Assembly: GCA_027625915.1 (NCBI GenBank)
Contig: JANTQA010000026.1
Span: forward strand, 7,998,001 to 8,062,000
Length of the DNA: 64,000 nt
Source: Anaeramoeba flamelloides
Lineage: Eukaryota; Metamonada; Anaeramoebidae
Direction of reading: 5' to 3'
Below, piece by piece: positions 11,376-25,225 of this stretch. Made by a program: the position numbers and the translations under genes. The notes beneath the pieces were generated by a model, which was not told where the DNA came from, made no database searches, and worked only from the letters and a program-made list of their open reading frames with translations. Numbering within the stretch: position 1 is the first letter of the stretch; every line of letters starts with the position of its first letter.

Positions 11376-12164
11376 TATCGTTTTATTTATTGGTTTTATT
11401 GTGTGGGGTGGACGATTTAGAATCGTTTAAACGCTTTATTAACATGGTTAATTTTTTTGAAATTCATAATTATCATTTTACAAAGATAAAACAAAAAAAT
11501 ATATTAATTTTCAGAAAAAAATTAAAGTTAATTATTGAAAACCGTATATGATATTTTTTGTTTTATGATGAAAAGTGGTAATCTAGTTTTTACTGTTTTT
11601 TTTTTTTTTTTTTTTTGAATTTATATGTAGTATTTAATTATCAACCTTTCAATTCTATTTACATAAATAAAAGAAATCGGAGTTTATTAGTTAAATAAAT
11701 CTAAATTTTGTAAGTTTTAATAACTGTTTATCTATGTAATTTAGATATATTGAGTAAAATCTTGTATTTTTTTTCAAGTTTAAAAAAAATTAATTTATTT
11801 GTTTTGAAAAAAAAAGAGAATAAAACACAATTAAAATCTTTTCAAAGTTGATATTTTTGGAAAAATAAATTGTTTAATAATCTCAAGAAGTGTTATAGTA
11901 GTGTAAATAATCTTGGAAATGGTAAACACACTATTTTGAATTTTGAGGATTAAAATTCCTTTAATAGCAAAAATCTTTAAGACAAGTTTATATTGAAAAA
12001 TTAATTACTTTATTTTAATATAAAAACACAGATTATTTGTAAAAATTTTTAAAATGGTATGAAAAAAATAATTGATTGAAATTATCTTCATTAAAATTAT
12101 AAAAATAGTTTTAATATCTTAAATAATCATTTTTTTTTTTTTGGTTTTCAATAATAATAATCAC
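11376..12164. other. AT-rich intergenic DNA upstream of the tandem duplication
   Basis: No gene. A short stretch at about 11895-11930 (GTGTAAATAATCTTGGAAATGG) resembles 15540-15565 on the other side of the tandem duplication, possibly a flanking remnant of the same repeat. Confidence 0.4.
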
Positions 12165-13815
<1,651 letters not shown>

Positions 13816-13846
<31 letters not shown>

Positions 13847-14733
13847 AGCTATTACATTTTTTCGTTTCAAAACAATGAAAGATTTAAAAAAGCGCGTTTT
13901 TTCGATTTTTTTATATGTTTTTTCGTTTCATTCGTTGTTTTCGTTTTTTGTTTTTTTAAAAAGTCCTCGAATTCTTTTGAAATCATACTTTTCGTTTCTG
14001 GGACGTGAAAAAACGCAAACAAAAAAACTTAAAAAAAACGAAAAACAAACAATTATATACATGTATGTCATAATTTCCTTAAAAGTGTTTCATCAAAAGG
14101 GAATTCATGATTTACCATTTATGTGTGAGTTTTTAGTTTTAAAAGCCAGGTAAATAGTTTTATTTTCAATTTTTAAAAAGTAAAAAACACGCAAAGTGGA
14201 TTTCAGTTTAAAAATCTTAAAAATTGAAGACACATTAAAAACTGAGTTAAAAGAATTATTTTTTTAAAAAAAATTACTATTTGAGTTGAAAATTAGTTAA
14301 AAATTCCAATATTTTATTAATCAAATACCTTATAGGGATCTTTTATCTATTTCCATTCCCAACAATATTTTTTTATTGATCACAAAAAAATATTAAAAAT
14401 TATCATCATAAAAAAATTTTTTTTTCACAATTCCTAATTTGGAAAATGTGATCAGTAATTATTTTCACCTATGAGTTCCCCTTTAACTTATAAGCAAGAT
14501 AATTATATTATTTTTTTCTTGATAATATAAATTAATTTTAATCCTTTTTTTACATAATCCATTCTCAGATTTTTATCGGGTCTATTATTTCTTAACACTT
14601 ATTTCGTTAGAATCAATTATTATATTTTGTAAAACAATAATTTCATTTTTTATTATTTACTTTTTTACAAAATTACTCTCAAACAATTCTTTTGTTGTCT
14701 GTTTTGTACAAAATTACTACTTTTTGTGTTATT

Positions 14734-14770
<37 letters not shown>

Positions 14771-15374
14771 ATGGTGGAAAAAAATCGAAGAATATGTGAA
14801 CATAAGTAATAATTCTTTTCACTTTTTAAATTACTTTTAAGAATTATTATTTTGTTTCGTTCTCAAATTTACATTTTTTATTATAATTTTTATTTAATTT
14901 AACATGACAGATAGAAATTAACGAATCAACAAGTGTAAAAATACAAAACACAATCCAGGTGTAGAGAATGTATTAAATTTTATTATGTGACAAATTTGAT
15001 TTAAAATCATTAGTATTTAATTTTTTTTTTGTTTATTGTTTTATTTTTTTTATGATCGATTATAAATTTTATTTTTTAAAAATATTATATTTATCAAAAT
15101 AAATTTTAATACAAAAAAATTTTTTAATTGCTTTTTGGTAACAAGCCAAAATAATTTTTTAAAATAAATCATATTTTCGATTATACTTCATTTTTATATT
15201 TTATTTTTTTGAATTTTTGAAGTTTCAATAATGAAGAATTTATGAGATATACTATCAGAAAAAACATATTTTTTAGTAAACAGGGATTTTTGAAAAAAAA
15301 ATTCTTTTTGTCTACTCAGTCTAATGGCATGGAATTCACCCTTTTTTATTTTCCATGTTGACAAAATGTACCTA

Positions 15375-15418
<44 letters not shown>

Positions 15419-15500
15419 AGAAACGAATTTTACTCGTCGCTAACGCGTGCGCCAACGCCTTTCATGAAATCAAAAAAATCGTCATACCTGTGATATATAT
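13816..15500. repeat. Tandem duplication, unit 2 (about 1.67 kb)
   Basis: Direct copy of the preceding unit in the same order: (AT)n and TCACAGCTATTACATT, the GAAA/TTTC block, GAAAATGTGATCAGT, an (AT)n interior, and the CpG-rich end motif at about 15418-15492 (TTTTACTCGTCGCTAACGCG, then TACCTGTGATATAT). By eye the copies differ at very roughly one base in four or five, plus indels, so the duplication is not recent. Non-coding. Confidence 0.72.
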
Positions 15501-16207
15501 ATATATATATTAATATCCCTTCAAATAAATACATGATAGTGTGTAATAATCATGGAAATGGTAATAAAAGGATAAAAAATATTATATGGGAAGAAAAAAA
15601 AGAAATTGAATAATTTTTTTATGAAAATTTTGAAAATAACAATATTGATCTCACCAAAATAATTTCTTTAGGGTTTTTTTGGCAGATCATCTTTTTTTGA
15701 CCTTTCAAATATATAAAATAAAATATTAAATATTATCCTCTAAAAAATTTTTGATATTTTTTTCCTTTGTGATCAAATGTGGAAAATTTGTTTATTATTA
15801 CTACTACTCATATTTCTATTAAATTGGCAGTAATAACAATTTTTTATCAAAATTCCAAGATTTAATGATAAAATTTTATTTAAAAACTTAAAAATAAAAT
15901 ACAATAATCTTTAAAAACAAGAAAAATCATTTGGTATTTTATATTGAAAAATAATTTGATATAATTTTTTTTAAAATCAATTATTTTCTGTTTTTATTAT
16001 TGGTATAATAAACTCCGTGTTTAGATATATTATTAATTTTAAAAATAAAATAAATTTTTTTATGTGTTTAATTTGTATGAATTCTAGCAAGTGAGCTTTC
16101 AAAGTAATTATTTATATTGAAAATGTTAAAGGTAAACTGATTTTGTGATGTTTATGAATATTTAAACCAAAATTTTTTATTCCCATTCAAAGTGGTTTAA
16201 ATTATTA
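15501..16207. other. AT-rich intergenic DNA, no gene seen
   Basis: Nothing recognisable except weak similarity of the first part to 11.9 kb. Ends at an adjoining poly-A and poly-G run. Confidence 0.4.
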
Positions 16208-16247
16208 CAAAAAAAAAAAAAAAAAGGGGGGGGGGGGGTATTTACCA

Positions 16248-16273
<26 letters not shown>
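16208..16273. repeat. Poly-A/poly-G run and (AT)n
   Basis: About 17 A followed by about 12 G, a short linker and an (AT)n microsatellite. The mixed run is rare in such AT-rich DNA. It may be a simple-repeat expansion or a point of assembly weakness. Confidence 0.8.
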
Positions 16274-16276
<3 letters not shown>

Positions 16277-16280
<4 letters not shown>

Positions 16281-16814
16281 CTCTTTGTCAACCAAAGGGG
16301 TCCAGTTTTATTGAAGAAATAGAACAGATTGTAATGTTTAATTCATTATTCTTCGCAAACTAAAATTGCAATTTTTTAGATCAAAATCATTTTTTCTCAT
16401 TTTTTAATTTTGTTTTTTTTTTTCTTTTCTTTTCTTTTTTCTATTTTTTTTTTAAAAATTAAATTGAAAAAATAAATGTGTGAAACTCCAAATTAATATT
16501 AAGCGAAGTTAGGCTTTGTAGGTTCCCTTCAAATCCATATATTTACAAGTTAAAAAATCGAATTGTCAACAATTTTAAAATCCTATAGAAATTGGAAATT
16601 TAGCATGAGATGTTACAATGAAAGGTACCCAAAATATTTTTTACCATTTTTTTTTTTTTGAAATTTTAAGTTTGTTCAGACTTTTATTTTATGATTATTA
16701 ACTCTAATACAAAGTTTATTATTTCTCATATTTCTAATCAATCCGATTTTGATTGATTCTTAAAAATAAAACGACTTTTTCATTTTTAGCGGGTCCCTTT
16801 GAGTGAAATGGAGT
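16277..16814. mobile_element. Non-autonomous element, AAAGGGGYCCAG ends, copy 1
   Basis: Left end TAAACTCTTTGTCAACCA then AAGGGGTCCAGTTTTATTG; right end, reverse-complemented, CTCCATTTCACTCAAAGGG then ACCCGCTAAAAATG. The whole body aligns with 41730-42308, including GATCAAAATCATTTTTTCTC, GAAATTTTAAGTTTGTTCAG and TTGATTCTTAAAAATAAA. The outermost right TATA is lost here. The ends resemble those of the 5.1 kb mariner-like element. Confidence 0.75.
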
Positions 16815-18113
16815 CAAAGATATGAGAAGATGGTTATATTATCTATTATAATATATTTAGACCAATTTATTTGAAATGGGATTCTCTTTTTCCTAAATTT
16901 GTTTAATATTTGTTAGTTTTTAAATCGAAATATTAAGAAAATGTTTTTAAATGTAAAAAAAAAATTTTTCGAAAAGCAATAAATGCATTCTTATTATAAA
17001 ATTATTTTCAAAGAATATCTGAATAAAGAAAAAAAAAATTATAGGTTTCTGAAATAAAAATGTGAAAAGAGTTCAATATCTTCAATTCTGGAAAATACAT
17101 AATATAAAAAATTTATATTAATCTCGATAATATGCTTTCAACAACTAATTATGGATTTCAACTTTTTAATGCTATTATGTATTTATCTTATTATCCAGGT
17201 TTGAGAATTAGATTTTTCCAAAATTTCTTTTATTCTTTTGGTATAAGTTATTTTTATGAAGGATGGATAAAAATATTGTAAAATTTATCATTCAATTAAT
17301 AGTGTTACCCTAACAAAAATAAGTTAACAAGAATATATTTTGCTAATAATTAAATTCTTTTTAAAAGGTATTACATTGTTTCAATTTTCTTAACAAATAA
17401 TTTAAAAAAAAAATAAAAATTTAGAGAATATAAATATTTTTCAACAAGAAATTATATACTAATTTAGTTCTTGTAAATTTATTCAATTTAAAAATAAATC
17501 AAAACTATAATTTAGAGTTAAAAAATAACTAATTGTTAAATATCTCCAATAATTCTCTCTTCAATAGGAATTAACTCGCAAAATACTGATATTTTAAAAA
17601 TTTCTAAAATAAAAAAACTAAAAATACAGAAAAAATGAATTAAGGGTTTTTATTTTAGTAATATCAATTAAAGGTGTTAGAATAAAGCTTTTAGATAATA
17701 TATTTTTATATTTAAACGGAAATAAAATGTTCTTAATTTTCCTATAATTTATTAGTATTTTCTTGTGTTTTAAATTAATCCCTGAAATGGTGAAATGTTA
17801 TATAAAAAAAAACAAAAATGAAATACTAAAGGCTTGAAAACCTTTTTTATACACTATGGCTTTTTGAAATTTTTGGAATTAGTTTCTATCAATAAAATTA
17901 AGGTTGGTAGGTATTGTTGATTTAGGTAAATCTACTTTTTCTTGGGGTGTGTTATCAAAACCAATATGTATCCCATCTTTTTAGAATTTTCTTCTTTTGA
18001 TCAAGTGGATGGGGGTATTCTTTTCGGAAAAAAAAAAGATTTTTACTCTTTTATTTATTTTTAATTGTTTCAGGGTTTTCAATGGTTCTTTAATTATTAA
18101 TAAATTGGCATAT
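16815..18113. other. AT-rich intergenic DNA, no gene seen
   Basis: No supported gene or paired terminal repeat. Confidence 0.45.
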
Positions 18114-18350
18114 AGATATAAGCCAAAATTTAAAATTAGGGGCAAATTTTATTCTTATTATTTTTTTCTTTTTTCATTTTTCTTTCAAAAAATAAAATGA
18201 TTACACTATATTTTTATTTATTACTCTATATCAGCTATTATCTCTGAAAACTTTAGTAAAATACATTATTATTCAAAAAAAAAAAAAAAAAGAATTAAAA
18301 AAATTTTTTCTGATGAAAATCTGCCCCTATTTTTGAAATTTAGCTTAGAT
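18114..18350. mobile_element. Mariner-like MITE with GGGGCA ends, copy b
   Basis: Left end ATATAAGCCAAAATTTAAAA then TTAGGGGCAAATTTT; right end, reverse-complemented, CTAAGCTAAATTTC then AAAAATAGGGGCAGATTT. About 235 bp, no coding content. Same end plan as the 5.72 kb copy. Confidence 0.6.
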
Positions 18351-20619
18351 TTTTTTTTTTTTTTTTTTTTTTTTTAGTTTGGGGGGCATAAAACATGATA
18401 GGTGTTTGATAAAATGAAAATGTAATTATCCCCAAAAAAGGTAAAAATGTTTGAATAGAATTATATTGGAATTTGAGGGGAATGAATAAATACAAATTTG
18501 ATGTGAGAATAAATAAATAGAAAATTAATTTTTTTTTATTTTAAAAGAATTTTAAAGTGCAAAATGAACCAAAAAAACTGATAATTGTCAAGGAAATATC
18601 CAAAATAGGCTATTTTATGGGGTTGAGTTATCAAAAAAATATTTTAACTTATCCATTATCTCTGTATATCAAAAAGAACTATTAAATATTTTTTTGGCTC
18701 ATACATAGCCTATAATGGTTTATTTTGGAAAGTATTTAGTAATAATGTTGGTTAATTTTTCATTTTCAAAATGTATATCCCGGAAAGATCCTATTATCAG
18801 AAAATAAATATAAGAGTAAAAAATAGTTTTCTGGGATTTATTTATCGTGGTTTCATTTAATCAAAGTGTTTATAGTTGAAAGCGTTCTGTAAATTTTTAT
18901 TTAAGATGGGTTCTCTAAAAATACTGTAAAAATAAAACAATAACTAAAATAACTCTTGATTAATGAGATAAAGTTATATTGATTTTAAAATAAAACAATT
19001 ATTTTTGATATGAATAAAGAATTAAATCTTTTGAAAGTGCTTATAAATACATATAAAATGGGGTAAATGTTTTTGAAAAGTAATTGATTCCCGGGAGGAA
19101 TTTCAAAATTAATTCTTCGCATACGGCACAGATTCTTTCATTTCGATTTGGTATTTCACGAATTTAATTAAGGAATCTTATAAAGTAAATAGATTGTTTA
19201 CAAATTCCAAGATAAATAAAGAGTTCCATACATTTAAAAAAAATCTGGAAAACTGGAAATATGATATCTGGTTATCTTAAACAACTAATAATAAGTTTAA
19301 TGGCAAAACCTTTTAGTAAAACCATTTTGTTAATTTTAAAAAAAAAAATCATTTTTCAAACAAGGTATTGGTATTTGACAAATGATTTTATATTGGAAAT
19401 CCCTTTGAGTACAAAAATTAGAAGGGGTGTTTCCTTTACTATGGCCAAATTTTGGATAAATATGTAAAACTCTTTATTTATCTTTAAAAATATAAAAAAT
19501 CTATTTTACAACATTTCATATTTGTGCTTGTGATTCTCTTACGAACTTTTATCCAAGAATTAAAATAAATCATTTTTTTAAAAATGCTTGTTATTTTTGG
19601 ATATTTTTTGGTTTTTAATTTTTGATCTATCTAAAAACACACTAACCAAACCCTTCAAAATACAACCAATAGACATGTATTCAACTAGTTTTTCATTTAG
19701 GTTGGTTATAGGAACAAAGGTACTAAAAACTCATTATAATTGAATAATTTCCCCAGAAATGAATACAACTTTGAATTGAGACTCTGTAGTAAGTTTTGTA
19801 ATTTACAAAAGAACAAAAAATAAAAACTCCCAAAAAATCTATTTTTTACAGGAAAAAAATTAATCAATCTTTGGATAAAAAAGATCGTTTGAGCCATAAC
19901 CAAAATGAAATGAGAGTGTTTGTGGTTTTATTCGAAAAATTCATTTTGAACTTCCTTCCTTAAAAATAATGAAGAAATTGAAAAAAATGATTTTTTGGAA
20001 TCTTTTTTTCCAGATCTTGAAATAATTCAAAAGTTATATTAATCTCAAAATACTAATTGAATAATGTTTTTTAAGTTTATTATAAATTTTGACATAGTAT
20101 TGGAATGGAAGTAAGTTTTGGACATTATTAAAAAATAAAATGAAAAATTAAAATAAATGAAATAATTTTTTGTTTTTTTTTTTTTTATTTGTTAAGAATT
20201 TCTTTTTGTTTAAAAATAAAAATAAAAATAAAAATCTGTATAAAATAAAGAATAAGAAAAGAAAAAATGAACATTTTAATGGTGCAAAGTATTGATTTCA
20301 CAAAAAGTAAACTCAATTCTTCTTTAAAGAGAAAAAAAAAATAAGAAAAATAAAAATAAAAATATAATAAAATGATAAATAAATTGTTAAACAATAAATA
20401 ATAATAAAAAAAAAATATTTGTTGAATATTACAATAGTAGAATTCAAAAATTGCTTCTCTAAAGTTTGTATAATAAATTTTTAGAATCAAAAAAAAAAAA
20501 AAACAAAAGACAAAAAAATCTAATTTTAAAAGAGCACTACAAGCGATAACAAACAATAATAAGGCGACTTCTGAAAAATTTGTTCAAATTTCAGATTCCA
20601 AATTTGAAAATGTAAATTA
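18351..20619. other. Intergenic DNA, no supported gene
   Basis: AT-rich stretch with poly-T. A 68-codon frame at 19261-19467 (+) has balanced residue composition (YLKQLIISLMAKPFSK, then TRYWYLTNDF) and could be a fragment of something decayed, but I do not recognise it. The 123-codon minus frame at 20185-20556 is F/Y/L-rich low complexity. Confidence 0.4.
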
Positions 20620-21271
20620 TTAGTTTAGTTGTTGGCCTAGTTGCTTCTTTTCGAGCCATTGTTTGTAGTTGTATTTGTTTTGAATATTTTGCATCTTCTC
20701 AAATTTGGTCAAGTTTCTCCATTTGTCCTTGAGATCGTGGGGTGTCCTCTTGGCGTGGAATGTGTATTCGCTTTGTTTCATGATCTTGGCCCACTTACCG
20801 ACGCCAAACCGAGTGATGCCGTCGATGAGGCAGCAACATTCTTCGTTGCTCCAGAAGACCCTCTGGTGTGCAAAGGCTTTTGGCCTTGTCTCGTGGCGAT
20901 TAGATCCTTTGTGCTTCCTTCTAGTGGTGGTTTTGATGGTTGACTTCGTTTTGTTTCGGAGTTTTAGAACGATCCTTTTCTGTGAAACCAATTTGTTTCG
21001 GCTTGTTCTTTTGAAGGTATTTTTTTTGGTGTTTGTCTTTGTGTTTGTTTTTGTCCTTGATTTTTGTTTGAGGCTGTTTTCAAATGTTTCAGATTCGGAT
21101 GTTTCAGACACTTCAGAACTCATTTCAAGATGCACTCTTTTTCGAATGATGGTTTCGCTGTAGTGTAAATTTTCTTCGTTCAAAAATTGTTCTACATTTT
21201 GAAAGAAAACAGGTGAACTTGGTGGACTTTGAAATCCCATTTGCTGCGGTTGTTGTCGTTGTCGTTGTTGC

Positions 21272-21302
<31 letters not shown>

Positions 21303-21429
21303 ATCCAAGGCTCATCAACGACAAACACGCTTCTTGTTCTTTGTGTGTCTTTTGGGTAAAATATGGATGAAGTTCAAACATGAGGTTGTTAATTTTTTCA
21401 CTGTTTGTGAGTTGTTTTTGGAAATTCAT
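20620..21429 (-). CDS. Telobox single-Myb DNA-binding protein
   Basis: Intact frame of 269 codons from the ATG at 21429 (MNFQKQLTNSEK). An ATG 36 bases further upstream is also in frame, but its leader looks like untranslated sequence. Domains in order: a polar N-terminus, a glutamine tract at about residues 44-67, a short SPPSSP segment, a long basic S/T/K/R-rich linker at about 120-185, and a C-terminal Myb/SANT domain at about 189-242. The Myb domain has three spaced tryptophans (FWSNEE, GKWAKI, DKWRNL) and the telobox signature HDLKDKWRN (canonical VDLKDKWRN). Telobox proteins such as TRF1/2, Taz1, Tbf1 and plant TRBs bind TTAGGG-type DNA at telomeres or promoters. There is no TRFH dimerisation domain visible, so a Tbf1/TRB-like or novel role is possible. 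The coding strand is richer in G+C than the flanks and has no intron. Confidence 0.85.
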
Positions 21430-21465
21430 AATGTGTCGTGGGTTTAATTTTACAAGAAAAAGCAA

Positions 21466-23351
21466 TTTTTTCTAAGAAGGTAAAGGTGATGGAAAAAAAA
21501 AGAAAATAAAAAGAAAAAAATTTTTTGTTCTATTTTTAAAAAAAAAAAAAAGAAAGAAAAGAAAAAGAAAAAGAAAAATTCGATAAAAAAGATAAAATTC
21601 TAAAAATGAATTCGTTTTGAAAAATTTTTAGAAAAATTATTTTGACTTGCAAAATGAATCACTCGCTACATACTTTGAAATTGGTGGATTTTTTTTGAGG
21701 GTTAAAAAATAAATTTTTTATTTTTTTAAAATGTGTAAAAAAGATGTTCCTCTTAAACCCCAAGAAAAACACCCACTTCTAATAAACGCAATTTTGTAAC
21801 ACGTAACTTTCTTTCCAACTTTTTTATTACTAATTATTCTTCCTTTTTCATATCTGATCATTTTAAATCATCTGTTTTTACTTTAAAAATACCTTAGTTG
21901 TTCCAAGATTTGGAAACTTATTTTGACTGAAAATAAATTCTAAATTAGGAATTAGTAGCTAAACTTTCTTTTTTTTGACAAAAAGAAAAGAGACAAAACC
22001 CTAAAACAATCACCTAATTCGTGTGAGTGAACAAAGTGACTTTGTCAACTTTAGAGAAAAGAATTATTAATTTTCAGAATTTTCTTTTTTGACAATTTAT
22101 TTTAAATAACAAGATCTTGATCTTTTTTCGTTCTTTTTATATTAATGTGTTCCAGTTCATAGAGAAATCCTTCATTTTATAAAGTGGGAATTTTGAAGAG
22201 ACCTATTTCATTCGTTTTAAATCAATGAAAGATCATACACAGTTTTTAGTAACCTTTTTCCGAATTTAAAGTTTTTGAGGGAAAAGTGAAAAAAAAAAAA
22301 AAAAAAAAAAAGGCAAAATAATAAGAATTGGTAAAGAAGAAAAATATTGAGAGGAATATGTGATTAGTCAATATATACCACAGTCATTTAGAAACAAGTA
22401 AACTTTTAATTCAAAGCACTAGGTGTAATAAGTTCATCAGGAAGTGTTCTAAAGTAAGATCACAATTTTCTATTACTAACATTTTCCATTTAAAAAACAA
22501 AAATTTTTATTTCATATTCCAAAATATTTTTCTTGTTTATAAATTGTTCGAAAACCCTTAAATATTTAAATATTAGTTTAGAAATGATATTTTTTAATAT
22601 TTGATTTAAACTTCCTTCTCTAATTCGAAGAAAAAATTTTTACTCTACAAATTTAAATGTGACCGTAATAATTAATATTCATTTTGGAAATTGGAACAAA
22701 ATATTTTCATTTATTAATTAAAAAATAATAGTATTGTTTACTTTCCTTCAAGTTCACGAAGTACTCATTCGACGTAATCAAAAATCTTTATTTTTTTTTA
22801 AAAAATCTTTCCAACATTATTCCTATTTTTTAAATCTCTTCTAGATCCCATATGAAGTACCTAATAATACAATTGTTACCACTTCAAGTTGATCGTTTTT
22901 TGGGATCTATTCCTTTTCTACCCTCTGTACGTGTTTATATTTAAGGGACTAGTAACCATAAAAAAAATCTTTAAGAAAATTGAATAGCAAATCCAAAAAA
23001 AGTTTACCTCTTCTTGGAATTGAAAAAAAAGTCAAAAAATGATTACTATAAGACAAATCGACTTTTAAATTGATTTTATCGAAATAAATTATTTTTTTAA
23101 AAAATTTTGATCTCATTTTCAATAAATATAAAATCCCAACATATTTCCAAATTTTTCCAATTAAAAACGATTCTAGTTAAAGAAGAAAGAATTCTTTTTA
23201 TCTGTGAAGGAAGTGCACTAGAAATACACTTTAAAAATGATACTATTAGTTTGTGAAATAAATTTGTTGAAAAATTCCACTTAAGGGTAGAGTAATTAGG
23301 GTGATAAATAATTTATTGAAATGGAAAAAAAAAAAATTGTATTTTTATTAA
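21466..23351. other. AT-rich region upstream of the telobox gene, no gene seen
   Basis: Contains a poly-A run of about 27 bases near 22285. No supported coding, RNA or mobile-element structure. Confidence 0.45.
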
Positions 23352-23980
23352 GTGTCCAAGAACCAATCAAAAAAAAACCAACCTGTGGAGTGTTTATTAT
23401 CTCCAAAAATCAATAATCAAAAAAGAGTACAATTTAAAAAAAAAGCTCCCAAGATTGAAACTCAATTCCCGATTAAAATGGTTAGAATATATCGTTTTGA
23501 AAACAACTGTGTTGATTTTGAAGTGCCACTCTTTGGCGCTTTTTGAGATCTTGAAAGATTTTTTTTTACAGTTTATTTCTATTCTCAAATAAGTTATTTT
23601 CTACTCAAGAATGTTACAAAATCCACACTATGCCAAATATAGAGAGTTACAATAGGACCACAGATTCGATTAAATTGAATTAAATTGATTGTATAATCAA
23701 AGGAAGCAATTTGTTTTAAATTGAAGAAATTTAACCATTTGGAAATTTTAAAAATGTAAAAAATATTTTTTTTTCAAATTTGATTTTTTGGAACAATTAC
23801 ATTTGCTTTTAAACCTTTTTTAAATTGAATTTTTTGCCAAAGAGAACCTGTCAAATTTTTTTTTTGTTATTTAATTTTTTTCAATCAAAAGAAGAACATT
23901 TCCCAATACCCCCATTGAATTCACCCCCGAGTCTGGAGCAAATCCACTGTAAAAAAACTAGACCCTTAATTTGAAAAAAA
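23352..23980. repeat. Dispersed repeat R23/R48, copy 1
   Basis: Aligns over about 630 bp with 48372-49040. Shared landmarks include CCAACCTGTG, TCTCCAAAAATCAA, AATCAAAAAAGAGTACA, GTTGATTTTGAAGTG, ATATAGAGAGTT, GAAGAAATTTAACCATTT, GAGCAAATCCACTGTAAAA and ACTAGACCCTTAA. A 64-codon frame here is not kept in the other copy, so it is not a gene. End complementarity (TTAAGTGTCC against TTAAGGGTCT) is short and may be a degenerate terminal repeat. Family unknown. Confidence 0.7.
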
Positions 23981-23998
23981 AAAAAAAAAAACATAATA

Positions 23999-25225
23999 GA
24001 GGTTTTGATGAAAACATATATTATCATGAGATTAACAATAAAATCGCGATATTATTAAAAATCGAGATTAGTCCAACTTTATCGCGATAATGTTGATTAT
24101 CGCGATATTCATATTATCGCAAAAAAATGAAAAATTTTTTTTTTGAAATTACCTTAAAAAAATCTCTTGACTTTTACAAAGTCTTGAGACTTTTACAACA
24201 CTTTCCCCTTTAATAAATGTCAAAAAGTGTTTGTAAGAGTTGTGAACTGTCTTAAAGTGTTTGGAAGTTTTGTAAGACAGAAAACTTTTTTGAAGGGAAT
24301 GAGTTTGGTTTGTAGTGGAAAATAATTTATTTCGATTCATTTTTTTTTTAACAAAATATAAAATCTCAAACAAATTTTATTATCAAACTAATAATTACCC
24401 ATTTCAACAATACACTTGAAGATAAGATAGATGTGTTTTCTTACAATGGGGTTGTTACATTCACAATTTTAAATAGTCAAAAAGAATAAAGAATAATTTT
24501 CCATCTTATTGGTGATCGATCAAACAAAAACCTCTAAAATCTAATTGTTTTTTCGGTCCAATACAGAGATGCTCAAAGAAGAAAAAGAAAAACAAGAAGA
24601 CAAATCTATAAAAAATCTTAATAATTGGTAATCATCTGGCAAGGATGTTGTGAAAGCTTTTGAAAAGTTATCCAACCCCTTTTAGCTTTCGGAGAATATT
24701 GAAAATGTTTTAATCCAAGAACACATTCTTTAAAGAACAGATAAAGGGTTGGTTGATTTAGTGGCTAATTATTCAAGGCAATTTCCAACACCATGATTAA
24801 CCGAAAAAATATTTATTTCTCTTTATTTCTTATTGTTGTTGATCTAAAATTTTGATAGGTTTGTCAACCAAATTAAAAGAAAACATAATAAAACTCTTTG
24901 ATCTGATCCTTGATTGGATCAAGTATCTTTTTTGTTGTTTTTTCAAAGAATGACTTTTTTTCACCTAATCTATTTTTTGATCAAAAAAATTTTTTTTATA
25001 AAAATATTTCTCAATTAGCCCAAAAACCCATCAACTATTTTACCGCGATTACTTTTTAATCGCAGTATTTTGACATTTATCGTGATTTTATATCATTATC
25101 GCGATTGGTTATATTATAGCGATAATATTGAATATCGCGATTTTCTGATATTATCACAATTTGATTAAAATTATCACGATTTTTGTAACTTTATAGTGAA
25201 TTAAGCATGTTATCATCAAAACCTC
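23999..25225. mobile_element. DNA-transposon-like element with ATCGCGATA subterminal repeats
   Basis: Ends are inverted: GAGGTTTTGATGAAAACAT at left and, reverse-complemented, GAGGTTTTGATGATAACAT at right. Within about 130 bp of the left end and 190 bp of the right end lie roughly a dozen exact or degenerate TTATCGCGATA motifs in both orientations, the usual layout of transposase binding sites. At 24567-24800 (+) one frame looks like decayed coding sequence (KDVVKAFEKLSNPF, then LSENIENVLIQEHIL) with several in-frame stops. Superfamily and target duplication are not clear. Confidence 0.65.

Noticed and set aside
20185-20556. 123-codon minus-strand hydrophobic frame
   Set aside because: Runs of F, Y, I and L from A/T homopolymers, with no recognisable domain or composition change.
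20641-21163. Plus-strand frames opposite the telobox gene
   Set aside because: Antisense shadows; the minus strand encodes a clear Myb telobox domain.
23352-23546. 64-codon frame in the 23.4 kb repeat
   Set aside because: The collinear copy at 48.4 kb breaks it repeatedly, so there is no sign of coding constraint.
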